Positions 51,661-59,637 of a stretch of 64,000 nt of DNA are shown one piece after another; positions within the stretch are counted from its first letter, which is position 1; every line of letters starts with the position of its first letter. Both the position numbers and the translations under genes were made by a program. Location of the stretch: contig CBDCYP010000002.1 of NCBI GenBank assembly GCA_965224235.1, positions 1,860,001 to 1,924,000 on the forward strand. Reading direction: 5' to 3'. This DNA is from G958295935 sp965224235. GTDB lineage: Bacteria > Chloroflexota > Dehalococcoidia > Lucifugimonadales > Lucifugimonadaceae. The notes under the pieces were generated by a model. The model saw only the letters and a list, made by a program, of their open reading frames with translations, was not told the origin of the DNA and searched no databases.

Positions 51661-53847
51661 TCAGACGGTCGCCATCAGTTCCTGCGTCCCTGGTGTTTCC
51701 AGTTGTTCCGGCAATTGGGCGACCAGAGGCAATGTGATTACCATCTCGGTGAATTCGCCGGGCACAGACGCTACCTGAATATCGCCCCCGTGTTCTCGCA
51801 CGATGTCGTTGCAGATGGAGAGGCCGAGGCCGGTACCCTTATCCGTCGGTTTGGTTGTAAAAAATGGATTGAATATCTTGTCTATGACATCGGGAGGAAT
51901 CCCGGGTCCGTTGTCCCTTAAGCGGATCTCCGCCAAATCTTCCTTGCGTCGCGTGGCTAGCCAAATGGTCGGGGCATAAGATTCCCCGCCTTGCTCCGTC
52001 CCCATAAGGGACTGCCGCTTTTCATCGGTCGCTTGGCAGCTATTGCCAACAATGTTCAGGAACACCCGCCCAAGGTCCTGTGGGATTACGTCGATCTCAC
52101 TCAGGCCGGGGTCTAAATCATGTTTTATTTCCAACTGGAAATTCGTATCGGATGCCCGGGCGCTGTGGAACGCCAGTCCAGAGAATTCTTCCAGAAGACG
52201 GTTGATGTCGGTGGACTGTCGATCTCCGGTCTCGCGGTTCATCCTGAGCATGTCTTCGACGATCCGGTTGGCGCGTGCGCCGTGGGAACGGATGCGCTCG
52301 AAGTTGCTCGCCAGGTCGCCTGAGATCTCCTTGACCAACTCCTGGTCGTCTTCGCTCAACGAAGAACCGTTTTCGCTCAGGATCTCCGACAACTCTTCGA
52401 TCAGATCTTCGGAGGCTTCAGAGAAGTTCTTGACGAAATTCAGCGGGTTCTTGATCTCGTGCGCCACGCCCGCCGTGAGTTCGCCGAGGGCCGCCAGTTT
52501 TTGGCTGGCGACGATCTGATCTTGCGCGCGGTTCAAGTCGGCCAGAACGCGTTCCAGTTCAGCGTTTTTGCCTTGCAGGTCCTCAGCCAGCTTCTCTACC
52601 AGATTCAGCCTCTGGACCTCAAGGGCGTGACGGCGGAACACTTCAAGAGCCGCCGCCATGTCAGCCACCTCGTCGCGTCCGCCAATCTCCACCCGCGCTT
52701 CAAGGTCGCCGTCTGCCATTTGTCGCATCCAGTTCGATAGTTTTGCGAGGCGACTCAACAGAATGCGGCCGATAAAGAGCCATGCGATCAGCGCCGCCCC
52801 TACGACACTAAGAGCGCCGATGACCAACAGTAGCGTGCGTGCGGTTAGAATCGCCTGTGATGCCTCCTGGGTGGCATCGCCGGCGCTGGCTTGGGCTGTG
52901 GTTACCAGCACGTCTACGTCCGCAACCAACGCCAGGGCTATGTCGCGATTGCTCGCCAACAGTTCTTGTTCGAGCGCCGCCAGCCTGAGTTGTCGCTCCA
53001 CTACGTTGAATTCACCTTCCGCTCCATTGCCCAAGTCGGATATGCGGGCAAACATGGGAGCGATCTCAGCGTGGAATTGAGTCCCTTCCAGGGCGTCCAG
53101 ATTTCGTTGGACGCGGCCGAGGGCAGCTTCAAATCGTTCCCTCAGAGGCTCGATTGAGTTTGGGTCTGTGGCGATGAACGCATTCGAAAGAAGTTCTGTT
53201 GCAATATTGGCATCGGCCTGCAACTCTGACAGATAGCGGTATTGACTGAACTCGCCTTCCGACAAGTACACGTCGCGGGGGTCCGGCTTGTCGCCGAGAT
53301 CCCGGTAGCCTGTCAACGTGTAAAAAAGTTGGTCATCGATGGCTGGTACCAAGGTATTGCCGAGACGAGTACGCACGTCTGCGAGTTCCGCTTGCAATTC
53401 GGCCAGGACTCGATCCAATTCAAAAAACTCGACCTTGTCGTCCTCAATTTCTTCGATATTGGCCACCAGGGAGTCCGCCCGTTCACGAATATTTTCAAAC
53501 GGTTGGAGGGTACGCTCCTCCAAACTGGCCAGTTGTCGTTCAAATAAGCGGTGGGATTCCTCTATCTCGGAGGATACGCGCTCAAACTCTTCCAGCGTTG
53601 CGGCCGCGGCCAATCGCGGCGCCGCGGCTACCAGGGCGCCCACAAACTGGGCTACGCCGAACGATGCGGCCAGTTCCGGCACGCTCCCATCATTGACCTT
53701 GGACTGAACGTCGCCCACGCGGTCAAACGAAAACCAGCCGACGAGGCTCGCTCCCACGGTCAACGCTACTGCGCCGCCTATGCCGGCGTAGGCCAGGGTG
53801 GATATGCGGAACCGGCGTTCGCTCAGGGTTTTCAGTATGGAATTCAC
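51661..53847 (-). CDS. Membrane sensor histidine kinase with HAMP domain
   Basis: A protein of 728 residues. First membrane span is about 15-38 (TLAYAGIGGAVALTVGASLV). A long, mostly helical extracytoplasmic sensor region follows to about 330, then a second span (LLLVIGALSVVGAALIAWLF). HAMP, a coiled coil and the HisKA box with phospho-His (LAALGELTAGVAHEIKNPLN, about 467-486) come next. The ATPase has the N box (FLNIVGNSCQATDEK), G1 (RDNGPGIPPDVIDKIFNPFF) and G2 (TGLGLSICNDIV). Its start overlaps the stop of the binding-lipoprotein gene by four bases, so that protein is the likely ligand receptor. The response regulator is probably the RR-PP2C protein of the same operon. Confidence 0.93.
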   Translation of the reverse strand: MNSILKTLSERRFRISTLAYAGIGGAVALTVGASLVGWFSFDRVGDVQSKVNDGSVPELAASFGVAQFVGALVAAAPRLAAAATLEEFERVSSEIEESHRLFERQLASLEERTLQPFENIRERADSLVANIEEIEDDKVEFFELDRVLAELQAELADVRTRLGNTLVPAIDDQLFYTLTGYRDLGDKPDPRDVYLSEGEFSQYRYLSELQADANIATELLSNAFIATDPNSIEPLRERFEAALGRVQRNLDALEGTQFHAEIAPMFARISDLGNGAEGEFNVVERQLRLAALEQELLASNRDIALALVADVDVLVTTAQASAGDATQEASQAILTARTLLLVIGALSVVGAALIAWLFIGRILLSRLAKLSNWMRQMADGDLEARVEIGGRDEVADMAAALEVFRRHALEVQRLNLVEKLAEDLQGKNAELERVLADLNRAQDQIVASQKLAALGELTAGVAHEIKNPLNFVKNFSEASEDLIEELSEILSENGSSLSEDDQELVKEISGDLASNFERIRSHGARANRIVEDMLRMNRETGDRQSTDINRLLEEFSGLAFHSARASDTNFQLEIKHDLDPGLSEIDVIPQDLGRVFLNIVGNSCQATDEKRQSLMGTEQGGESYAPTIWLATRRKEDLAEIRLRDNGPGIPPDVIDKIFNPFFTTKPTDKGTGLGLSICNDIVREHGGDIQVASVPGEFTEMVITLPLVAQLPEQLETPGTQELMATV

Positions 53848-55049
53848 GGCACTGAATCCCCCAGGGCTTCGATCGGGTAATAACGGCCGTCGGAACCGAT
53901 CACGGTCAAAAACACGCGGTCAGAACCCTGGTTGTCTCCATTCCCATATTGGAGTTTGAACCCGTCGATCTCGATCTCTCCGACGCTGCTCAGTTCCTGA
54001 GTCATACAGGAGCGGCGAACCTCCCTCCCACAGTTTTCAAGGCTGGCTATGGCGAGGCGGCCGGCGAGATATCCTTCAAGCGACACGAACCCGGGAACGG
54101 CTGCGGAGTCGTACGCGGCCAGTGCGTCAATATACCTGGAGACGACTGGCACGGAGTCATCGCTGGGGAAGGGCACCACCTGAGTGACGTAAACGCCCTC
54201 TCCGGCAGGGCCGAGTTCCTTCGCTAAAGCATTGCTTCCGACGAATGAGACATTCAAGAAAACCGCGTCCATGTCTGTCTGCCTCGCCCAGGAGATCATT
54301 TCAGCCACCGGTCTGTAGGCGCCTATCATTATCACGGCTTCAGGGGACCCTTGCCGAAGGTCCAGCAGGGCCGTCTTTACCGCCAGGGTATTGCGGGGAT
54401 ACAACCCAACCGATACAGGAGTCATGTTGCGGAGTTCGAGGGCCTGACGAACTCCGCGATATCCGGCTCGACCATAAGAATCATCCTGATACATGACCGC
54501 TATTCGAGTGATGCCAAGGTCTCCGATCAGACGGGCGACCATCTCCTCGGTTTCCTGATTATAGGAAGCCCGCAGATTGACGATGTTGGGCCATTCCGGG
54601 TCACGAAGGAACGCCGCGCCGGTAAATGGCGCGATGTATGGGACGCCCGCCTCTCTGGCGATTGGAGTAGCCGAGCGCGAAGTCGGCGTGCCGACAGCCC
54701 CTATCAACGCGAAGACCTTATCCTCGTTTATCAGACGCGTCGTGTTGGTAATTGCCGCGTCCGGTTCGTACGAATCGTCCAGAGAAACGAGTTCCAGTTG
54801 GCGGCCGTGGACACCGCCGGCGAGATTCGCTTCTTTGAACGCCGCACGTATCCCAAGCCTCATGTTGACGCCGAGTTCCTCTGCCAGGCCGCTAAAAGCA
54901 GCGGACTGCCCGAAAAGGATGCGGTCGTCCGTGACGCCTGGTTCGATTGCGGAAACGCCTGCGGTAGAAACGGCAGTTGCCGATCCATCGGCCGGTTGGA
55001 GAGGATCAGAATCCGACCTGCCATCGCAGCCAGCGAGGATGGTAGCCAT
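53844..55049 (-). CDS. Leu/Ile/Val-type (Peripla_BP_6) substrate-binding lipoprotein
   Basis: From the first standard start (ATG 55049) it is 401 residues, but that leaves only seven residues before the lipobox Cys (ILAGC). In the same frame upstream stands a complete signal, TKIRFHEFVTGGAAALLMAT, without any ATG, GTG or TTG. A CTG at 55103 would put the lipidated Cys at 26, as in the other lipoproteins here. The mature part has GVTDDRILFGQSAAFSGLAE, the VFALIGAVGTPTSRSATPIA block and ITRIAVMYQDDSYGRAGYRG, all typical of branched-chain amino-acid/amide receptors. No LIV permease is present; the kinase gene overlaps, so it is likely a sensory receptor. Confidence 0.87.
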   Translation of the reverse strand: MATILAGCDGRSDSDPLQPADGSATAVSTAGVSAIEPGVTDDRILFGQSAAFSGLAEELGVNMRLGIRAAFKEANLAGGVHGRQLELVSLDDSYEPDAAITNTTRLINEDKVFALIGAVGTPTSRSATPIAREAGVPYIAPFTGAAFLRDPEWPNIVNLRASYNQETEEMVARLIGDLGITRIAVMYQDDSYGRAGYRGVRQALELRNMTPVSVGLYPRNTLAVKTALLDLRQGSPEAVIMIGAYRPVAEMISWARQTDMDAVFLNVSFVGSNALAKELGPAGEGVYVTQVVPFPSDDSVPVVSRYIDALAAYDSAAVPGFVSLEGYLAGRLAIASLENCGREVRRSCMTQELSSVGEIEIDGFKLQYGNGDNQGSDRVFLTVIGSDGRYYPIEALGDSVP

Positions 55050-55120
55050 AAGCAGAGCGGCGGCTCCACCGGTTACGAACTCATGGAAGCGGATTTTGGT
55101 CAGGCGATGCGTCAGGTTCG

Positions 55121-55570
55121 TTAAGCTTTCAGTATGACCAGAGTCACCTGGTTTGTGTCGCGGACACGGCGGTAGTGCATTTCATCGGTCATCGCCCGAA
55201 CAAGGTGAACGCCAAGCCCCCCTATATCCCTCTCCTCCATAGGCGCGTTGACATAAGGCACGGGGGCATCGGAAAGTGGGTCAAACGGCTTTCCGTCGTC
55301 CACGATCTCGATCTTCAGGGCGTCATCCTGAGAGGTGAGAATTATCTCGAATTCGTGGAGGCCGCCACTATGCCCGTAGTTAATGATATTTAGCCCCAGT
55401 TCCTCCAGTACGAGATTGACCTTGAAGACAAGGTCGGGAGGCCAATCCTCCCTTTCACCCATTTCTTCCACCACAGATGCGAGACGAGTCAACTCCTCGA
55501 CCCTGGTTTCGACTTTAACGCGAATCCTTGAGCTCAACTGTCTGCCCCGGTGCGAAATAGCGTCAGGCAC
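55121..55570 (-). CDS. RsbW/anti-sigma-factor-type ATP-binding protein
   Basis: A GHKL-fold protein of 149 residues of the serine-kinase anti-sigma class. N box NLVLEELGLNIINYGH (about 53-68), G1 IVDDGKPFDPLSD (about 92-104), G2 RDIGGLGVHLVRAMTDEM (about 118-135). The family phosphorylates a STAS protein and can hold a sigma factor or other target. It overlaps the RR-PP2C gene end by 37 bases, so the two are coupled. Its expected STAS partner is encoded at the head of the same operon; no sigma factor is in the window. Confidence 0.92.
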   Translation of the reverse strand: MPDAISHRGRQLSSRIRVKVETRVEELTRLASVVEEMGEREDWPPDLVFKVNLVLEELGLNIINYGHSGGLHEFEIILTSQDDALKIEIVDDGKPFDPLSDAPVPYVNAPMEERDIGGLGVHLVRAMTDEMHYRRVRDTNQVTLVILKA

Positions 55571-56703
55571 GTCACATCATCTGACCGCGGTGTGTCGCCT
55601 TCGAAGTCGTTCACGGCCTTGAACACCGCTCGCGTGGGATCCACCGCATTCTTTGGAGGCGCCCCCTCGAATATCGACTGGATCCCGCTGATGCCAAATA
55701 ACTCCTCTTTGAGATTTGAGGCTTCAGTGACGCCATCAGTGAAGAATAAGGCTGCGTCACCAGGGTCGATGGGCACGGTGTTTTGCTTATATTTGAGACC
55801 TGGTACCAAACCCAATGATACCCCGCCCGTCGGAGGGAGCACAACGGAACTGCCGTCGTCGTGGACGACAACCGGGCTGTCGTGGCCGCCGCACGCATAA
55901 GTCAACTCGCCCGTAGCCGGATCGTAAATTGCGTAGATCACAGTGACGAACATGAAAGAATCGTTGTTCTCATGGAGAAGATTGTTGACCGTCTCAAGGA
56001 CATGACTGGGATTTTCGTCGGACTGGGCAACGCTTTTTATCAAAGTGTGGCTGGACATCATGAAGAGGGCGGCCGGGACCCCTTTGTCCGACACATCCGC
56101 GACGGTGAGGCCGATGCGTCCATTTTTCAGATAGATAAGATCGTAAAAGTCTCCTCCCACGTTTCGCGCGGGCTCCATGCTGGCGAATACTTCGTAGTCC
56201 TGGGCGACTGGAAACTCGGTGGTAAGAATCGACTGCTGCATCCGGCTCGCGAGCGTGAGCTCATGTTGCAGCGCTGCCAACCTGTCACTGGACAACTTGG
56301 CCTCCCGCCACTCAATGACATGCTGAAGTGTGCGGTCGATCGTGACCTTCAGGTCATTGAAGTCGACGGGTTTGGTAATGAAATCGAATGCGCCCCGATT
56401 CATCGCCGTGCGGATGTTCGCCATGTCGCCGTACGCCGACATGATCACTGATCTAATGTCGGGATTAACGGCGGGAATGCGTTCCAGCAGGGTCAGGCCA
56501 TCCATCACGGGCATGTTGATGTCGGACAGCACCATATCGATGCTCTTGTCCTGCCTCAGATGTTCGAGAGCCTCGACGCCGTTAGAAGCGAATGCGAACG
56601 CGTAACGGCCGGACCTGATGTGGCGCCGCATACGCTGCCTGACCAGCGGTTCAAGGTCCGGCTCGTCGTCGACAACGAGGATGTTGGAAGTTTTTTTGTT
56701 CAC
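55534..56703 (-). CDS. Response regulator fused to PP2C/SpoIIE-type phosphatase
   Basis: A protein of 389 residues. The receiver domain (about 7-125) has acidic pocket VVDDEPD, phospho-Asp in MVLSDINMPVMDGL, Thr/Ser switch position in VIMSAYGD, and Lys in FDFITKPVDF. A short coiled-coil linker follows. The PP2C domain (about 165-385) has the metal-binding Asp residues in ARNVGGDFYDL, LTVADVSDKGVPAALFM and SDDVTCLTL. This is an RsbU-like phosphatase controlled by phosphorylation. It would dephosphorylate the STAS partner encoded 83 bases upstream. Confidence 0.93.
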   Translation of the reverse strand: MNKKTSNILVVDDEPDLEPLVRQRMRRHIRSGRYAFAFASNGVEALEHLRQDKSIDMVLSDINMPVMDGLTLLERIPAVNPDIRSVIMSAYGDMANIRTAMNRGAFDFITKPVDFNDLKVTIDRTLQHVIEWREAKLSSDRLAALQHELTLASRMQQSILTTEFPVAQDYEVFASMEPARNVGGDFYDLIYLKNGRIGLTVADVSDKGVPAALFMMSSHTLIKSVAQSDENPSHVLETVNNLLHENNDSFMFVTVIYAIYDPATGELTYACGGHDSPVVVHDDGSSVVLPPTGGVSLGLVPGLKYKQNTVPIDPGDAALFFTDGVTEASNLKEELFGISGIQSIFEGAPPKNAVDPTRAVFKAVNDFEGDTPRSDDVTCLTLFRTGADS

Positions 56704-56786
56704 TACCGGGTTCCTGGACCAGACCGGCTATCGGGCAATCGATTCGGAGAAAGTTCTGGCTGTCCTAGTTAGTGATTTGCTTATTT

Positions 56787-57473
56787 TCAAGAACCCAGCG
56801 AATCGATCGCCTCGGCCCGCGAGTCAAAAATCGGAATAATCTGGTCAAAACCGCTGATCTGGAAAACCTCTCGAACGGCGCTGGACAGCGACCCAACGGC
56901 AAATTTTGACCCGCTTCTGTCCAGCGTCCTTGCTGTCAGCATGATAACCCGGAGGCCCGCGCTGCTGATGTAAGTGAGGTTGCTCAGGTCCAGAAGCAAT
57001 AGCGTGATGCCAGATTCAATGGCGTCTGACAGCACCCCTTGCACCGCGGTGGCGTTAGCGCCATCAATGCGCCCTTTGGCGGATGCTATCAATATCGACC
57101 CCGTCCTTTCGGTCGTCATCGACAACGACCCACCGATAGATACGGATACAATGGTCGGCGCCGGGTCTGGTGCAGGAGCAGGAACTGGGGCAGTCGCTGG
57201 CGCCTCGACGGCCGCCCTTTGCGGCTGCTCGCAGTTGATCACGTGTATTCGACCGGAATCGCTGCCAAAACTTGCCTTTCCGATAGCGTTGACAGCCGAT
57301 TCGACCTTATCATCGTCTACAGCCGCTTCAACCCTGATCATGGGGGCGAAGACGCCATCGTCGTTGAGGGTTGTCACTTCGCTTGCGGTAATGTTCTTTA
57401 CCCCAATGCCCATCAAGGCTTCCGATACGGAATCAAGCCTCTTCGCCTGGATCGTTGTCATTACTAATTTCAT
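56787..57473 (-). CDS. STAS anti-anti-sigma protein with N-terminal PII-like domain
   Basis: A protein of 228 residues. ATG at 57473 follows GGGGGA. The N-terminal half (about 1-88) reads like a PII (GlnB) fold: MKLVMTTIQAKRLDSVSEAL, GIGVKNITASEVTTL, then VFAPMIRVEAAVDDDKVESA and FGSDSGRIHVINCE, which matches the PII C-terminal signature. The T-loop with its Tyr is shortened to a few residues. A Pro/Ala linker (about 89-110) leads to a STAS domain with MTTERTGSILIASAKGRIDG and LLLLDLSNLTYISSAGLRVI, including the phosphorylatable Ser. PII domains sense adenylates, 2-oxoglutarate or bicarbonate; fusion to STAS is unfamiliar to me. Confidence 0.8.
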   Translation of the reverse strand: MKLVMTTIQAKRLDSVSEALMGIGVKNITASEVTTLNDDGVFAPMIRVEAAVDDDKVESAVNAIGKASFGSDSGRIHVINCEQPQRAAVEAPATAPVPAPAPDPAPTIVSVSIGGSLSMTTERTGSILIASAKGRIDGANATAVQGVLSDAIESGITLLLLDLSNLTYISSAGLRVIMLTARTLDRSGSKFAVGSLSSAVREVFQISGFDQIIPIFDSRAEAIDSLGS

Positions 57474-57979
57474 CTGGTGCAGTCCCCCGCTGCTAAGTCT
57501 GCGCAAAAACAGCGCTCATATGCTGGTAATTGTGTGCCAAAACCAGAATTCGTCAACCGCAAACGCCAGGAAACTTGCATCCCGGAGCGGTTCGGGCCCC
57601 CACCGATGTCCCCGCGGACCGTGACCGGTTCCGGCACACAATTTGCCCTGCCGGGCAGCCGACACGGCACGTCCAGAGCCCCAAGAGTGCGATTATCGAT
57701 CGAATTCTAGATCAAGTGGCAGTGGGCAGTTGAATGTGAGAGAGAAATTTGCGAACGCGGTTTTTTCCAGGACCCAAATCCGGCAGATTCCTATGATAGA
57801 CGGTTCTGAATTGCCCGACGTTCGCCCGGTCACAACGAAAAGTTGGGGTATCGTGGGCGCGGCCATTTCCCATACTCCCCTATCAGTGCTTCGACCGTGT
57901 CCGGCGGCGGCGCGTCACGATACTGGACGCGTGTTGGTAAAACCCGGCCCAAGGCCGCCCATCGCGGGGCTAGTCGCAG
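57474..57979. other. 506-base divergent intergenic region
   Basis: The region lies between the PII-STAS operon (leftward) and the antiporter gene (rightward). It must contain the operon promoter, but I could not pick a convincing -10/-35 pair on the minus strand. No gene or strong hairpin is supported. Confidence 0.4.
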
Positions 57980-59583
57980 ATGTTCCATGAAGCGCTTCTA
58001 CCCATTGGGTTGCTCATCGTAGTAGCCAAACTTGCGAGGGCGTCTTCAGCCGGTTCGGACTGAACTCGATCATCGCATACACCGTTACCGGCATTTTGTT
58101 GAGTCCCGCATTGAGGCTGGTCCATCCGACCGGCGAACTGCATCTGTTCCTCAGCATCGGTGTAATCATCCTTTTCTTCCTGATCGGCTTCGACGAGATC
58201 GACATCAAAGGTTTTGTGGCGAATATACGCGGCCGATTCTTCATCGCTGCCACAGTTTCGGTCCTCACTTCCCTGTTGGCCGCCCTGACGGTCACATCCG
58301 ATATTTTTTCGACTTTGGCCTGGGATTCAGCTTTACGACGGCGTTGGCAGTCGCCGGCATACTGTCGATCTCGAGCCTCGGCCTGGTCGCCAAGGTGTTG
58401 GCGGACGAGGGACATCTCAATGACCCGGTCGGTATCCAGATATTCACGACCACGGTCATAACCGAAATTCTCGCATTGCTTGTTGTCGGTTTCACTATCG
58501 GTGAACACACCCAGGAGTTGGGCGTGTTCGGCGTGCCCGGCGTGCTCAAGTTGCTTGGGCAGATCGCAGGTTTCGCGGTGGTGGCATGGCTACTGTCGGC
58601 CAAAATAATCCCACCTTTGGTGATCCAGATTCAGAAGGTCCTGAATGTGCCTCATCTCTATTTCGGTATCCTGTTTGGAGGGCTGTTCCTGTCGGTCGTG
58701 GCCGCTGAGAAGATCGGCCTCCACGGCTCTCTTGGCGCATTGCTCTTTGGAGCAGCGTTGTCGGGTCTTCCGAGCAATGTGAGGCACGACATCATTCCGG
58801 GCCTGCGTACCACGGCAGAGGGTCTGTTTGTCCCGTTGTTCTTCGCGTCGGCAGGCCTGCATTTTGGATTTCAGTTCCTCGACCTGCCGGCGTGGACGAT
58901 CCTTGCGTTGGTTGCGGCGCAGATATTTGGCAAGTTCGCTGGCGCATTTATCGGCGCATACCTGGCCCGTATCGACATGCCGGTCGCATTGGCCATGGGG
59001 CTGATGGCGAAGGGAGTGGCGGAGATTGCGCTTCTTCTCGTGCTGTTGGAAACGGGCGCAATTTCAAAAAAAGTTTTCGCTGTTCATCCTGGTGATGTTC
59101 GGCTACATCCTGCTCATGCCGACCTTGATGAAGGTCGCCGTGAACAGGGCAAAGGTACCGGAGGATGCAAGACTGCCGGAGCCGGCGATAGCTTCCCTTA
59201 CTCGATACGCACTTGAACACGTCACAGCCGGCCAACTGACGGACAATACCCGCGAGTATCCGACCCCTGATCTGTCGGTTAGAGAATTCCTTGACCGTTG
59301 GACCGTCCTGAGTCAACAACACTATTTGGTGGTTGAACGGGGTAACGTTTCGATGGCCCGAACGCGACTCCTGTCTGAGGACGCAAGCGATGAAACACCG
59401 CTTCGAATTGTTCTCAGACAACACACTCCGGAGGTCCGGGTGGACGAGCATATCGATGACGTGTTACAGCGGATGACGGAGAATTCGGTGACCGTGATTC
59501 CAGTAATGGAGCGAATGACCGGCGGGTTCCTGTGCACCATAACGAGTGGTGACATGTTGAAGGTGATCACGAGCCCGGAGTAA
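57980..59583 (+). pseudogene. CPA2-type cation:proton antiporter with CBS-like tail, three frameshifts
   Basis: The likely start is MFHEALLPIGLLIVVAKLAR at 57980. The frame breaks near 58036 (continuing VFSRFGLNSIIAYTVTGILL), again at the T6 run 58304-58309 (continuing FFDFGLGFSFTTALAVAGIL), and at the A7 run 59066-59072 (continuing FSLFILVMFGYILLMPTLMK). Joined, it is about 534 residues with 10-12 membrane spans of the KefB/Na-H exchanger fold, including AEKIGLHGSLGALLFGAAL. A cytoplasmic tail closes with one CBS-like motif (VRVDEHIDDVLQRMTENSVT). As read it cannot make a full transporter; real decay or homopolymer errors are both possible. Confidence 0.75.
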
Positions 59584-59637
59584 ACCCGTTGGTCAGGTCT
59601 GGATCAATGGGCGGAGGGACTTTCCGATGCAGCCCTC

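Noticed and set aside
57840..57850. GGGTAT, a sigma-B-like -10 box, near the partner-switching operon
   Set aside because: It is on the strand pointing away from the operon and lacks a GTTT-type -35 at the right distance.
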